Part shown: piece by piece, positions 4,904-5,575 of the stretch
Numbering within the stretch: the first letter of the stretch is position 1
How the letters are laid out: every line of letters starts with the position of its first letter
Made by a program: the position numbers and the translations under genes
Assembly (NCBI GenBank): GCA_016938245.1
Contig: JAFGUY010000031.1
Location: 1 to 5,575, forward strand
Length of the DNA: 5,575 bases
From: Candidatus Omnitrophota bacterium
GTDB lineage: Bacteria; Omnitrophota; Gorgyraeia; Gygaellales; Profunditerraquicolaceae
Reading direction: 5' to 3'
Notes under the pieces: generated by a model
Seen by the model: only the letters and a program-made list of their open reading frames with translations
Told to the model about the DNA's origin: nothing
Database searches by the model: none

Positions 4904-5575
4904 TATCTCCTGCCTCTCATATGAGCGCCCTTAATAAAACCTTCGTAGTGATGCGTTAGAAGATGGGACTCGATCTGTTTTAACGTATCCAGCATTACTC
5001 CCACGATAATAAGTATCCCTGTCCCGCCGAAAAAAGAAGCAACCAGATACGGAACCTTCAGCCACGCCATAACAAAATCAGGAAATATGGCAATAAAGGC
5101 GATAAATAACGCCCCGGCTAATGTAATCCTGGTCATGACAAAATCTAAGAATTCTGCTGTCGGGGCACCCGGCCTTATCCCCGGGATAAACCCTCCGTAT
5201 TTCTTCATATTCTCGGATAAATCCTGAGGATTAAATACTATAGCAGTATAAAAATAACAGAAGAAGATTATCAAAAGAGCATAAACTATTGTATAAAGCG
5301 CCTGTCCGCGAAGCAAGCTCTGGGCTAATCTCTGGAACCCGGGATTAGGGATGAAAGATGCCAGTGTAGCCGGAAATAATATAATTGACTGGGCAAAGAT
5401 AATAGAGATAACTCCCGCGGTATCTACCTTTAAAGGTATATAAGTAGATTGCCCGCCGTAAATCTTTCTTCCTACAATCCTGCGCGCATACTGGACAGGT
5501 ATCTTTCTTACTCCCTGGGTAATCAAAATAACGGAAAAAACTACTGCCACCAGAAATATAGACATAATTACCAGG
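4903..5575 (-). CDS. secY: Preprotein translocase channel subunit SecY, C-terminal half (5' end outside window)
   Basis: SecY is the inner-membrane pore of the Sec translocon, working with SecE/SecG and with SecA or the ribosome. The fragment holds 223 residues, about half of a usual 430-450-residue SecY. The reading frame stays open to the window edge, so the ATG at 5565 is an internal Met and not the start. Visible in order (fragment numbering): the end of TM6 (about 3-20); the cytoplasmic loop RKIPVQYARR...GRKIYGGQSTYIPLKV (23-50); TM7 (about 53-74); TM8 (about 93-114); the C5 loop GGFIPGIRPG (127-136), whose Arg134 matches the E. coli R357 region needed for SecA function; TM9 (about 151-170); and TM10 (about 179-197), followed by a short basic cytoplasmic tail ending GRR. 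Its TAA overlaps the adk ATG by one base (TAATG), implying coupling. The family call is essentially certain; nothing can be said about the N-terminal half. Confidence 0.98.
   Translation of the reverse strand, partial: LVIMSIFLVAVVFSVILITQGVRKIPVQYARRIVGRKIYGGQSTYIPLKVDTAGVISIIFAQSIILFPATLASFIPNPGFQRLAQSLLRGQALYTIVYALLIIFFCYFYTAIVFNPQDLSENMKKYGGFIPGIRPGAPTAEFLDFVMTRITLAGALFIAFIAIFPDFVMAWLKVPYLVASFFGGTGILIIVGVMLDTLKQIESHLLTHHYEGFIKGAHMRGRR

Noticed and set aside
5175..5189. Perfect 7-base palindrome arms TTATCCC/GGGATAA with a single central base
   Set aside because: It encodes the conserved SecY FIPGIRPG loop and has no room for an RNA loop, so chance coding symmetry explains it.

Overview
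This window is one uninterrupted piece of the conserved bacterial spc/alpha ribosomal-protein supercluster, entirely on the minus strand. In transcription order (right to left) it reads secY (3' half only) - adk - map - infA - rpmJ - rpsM - rpsK - rpsD - rpoA - rplQ, followed by 42 bases that may hold the first codons of another gene. All protein identities rest on strongly conserved family motifs. No mobile element, CRISPR array, tRNA, rRNA or phage-like gene is visible, and every longer plus-strand reading frame is an antisense shadow of one of these genes.

Organism: bacterial, with low-to-moderate G+C (roughly two fifths by eye). The order adk-map-infA between secY and rpmJ, with rpsD retained between rpsK and rpoA, is seen in Thermotoga-like and many uncultured lineages. 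It differs from E. coli (adk, map and infA elsewhere) and from Bacillus (rpsD elsewhere). The RpoA start (MGIKWRDFQLPK) looks to me like that of PVC-related or Omnitrophota-type bacteria, but this is a weak impression from memory and not a classification.

Layout: 5575-4903 SecY C-terminal half; 4903-4256 adenylate kinase with a zinc-type LID; 4251-3508 type I methionine aminopeptidase; 3505-3287 IF-1; 3270-3157 L36, a 37-residue GTG-started gene; 3125-2718 S13; 2705-2316 S11; 2312-1677 S4; a 100-base spacer with two inverted repeats; 1576-584 RNA polymerase alpha; 579-43 L17 with a long charged C-terminal tail. Junctions are tight (1-base overlap to 31 bases) except the rpsD-rpoA spacer. No promoter or terminator is convincing, so the genes are probably co-transcribed from upstream of the window.

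The genes serve gene expression and protein output: ribosome small-subunit head and platform proteins (S13, S11, S4), large-subunit L36 and L17, initiation factor IF-1, the RNAP assembly subunit, the Sec channel, N-terminal Met removal and adenylate balance. I see no novel system. The points worth a second look are the structured rpsD-rpoA spacer, the L17 tail, the starts of map and infA without a Shine-Dalgarno sequence, and the small rpmJ gene and rpsM start that automatic calls can miss.
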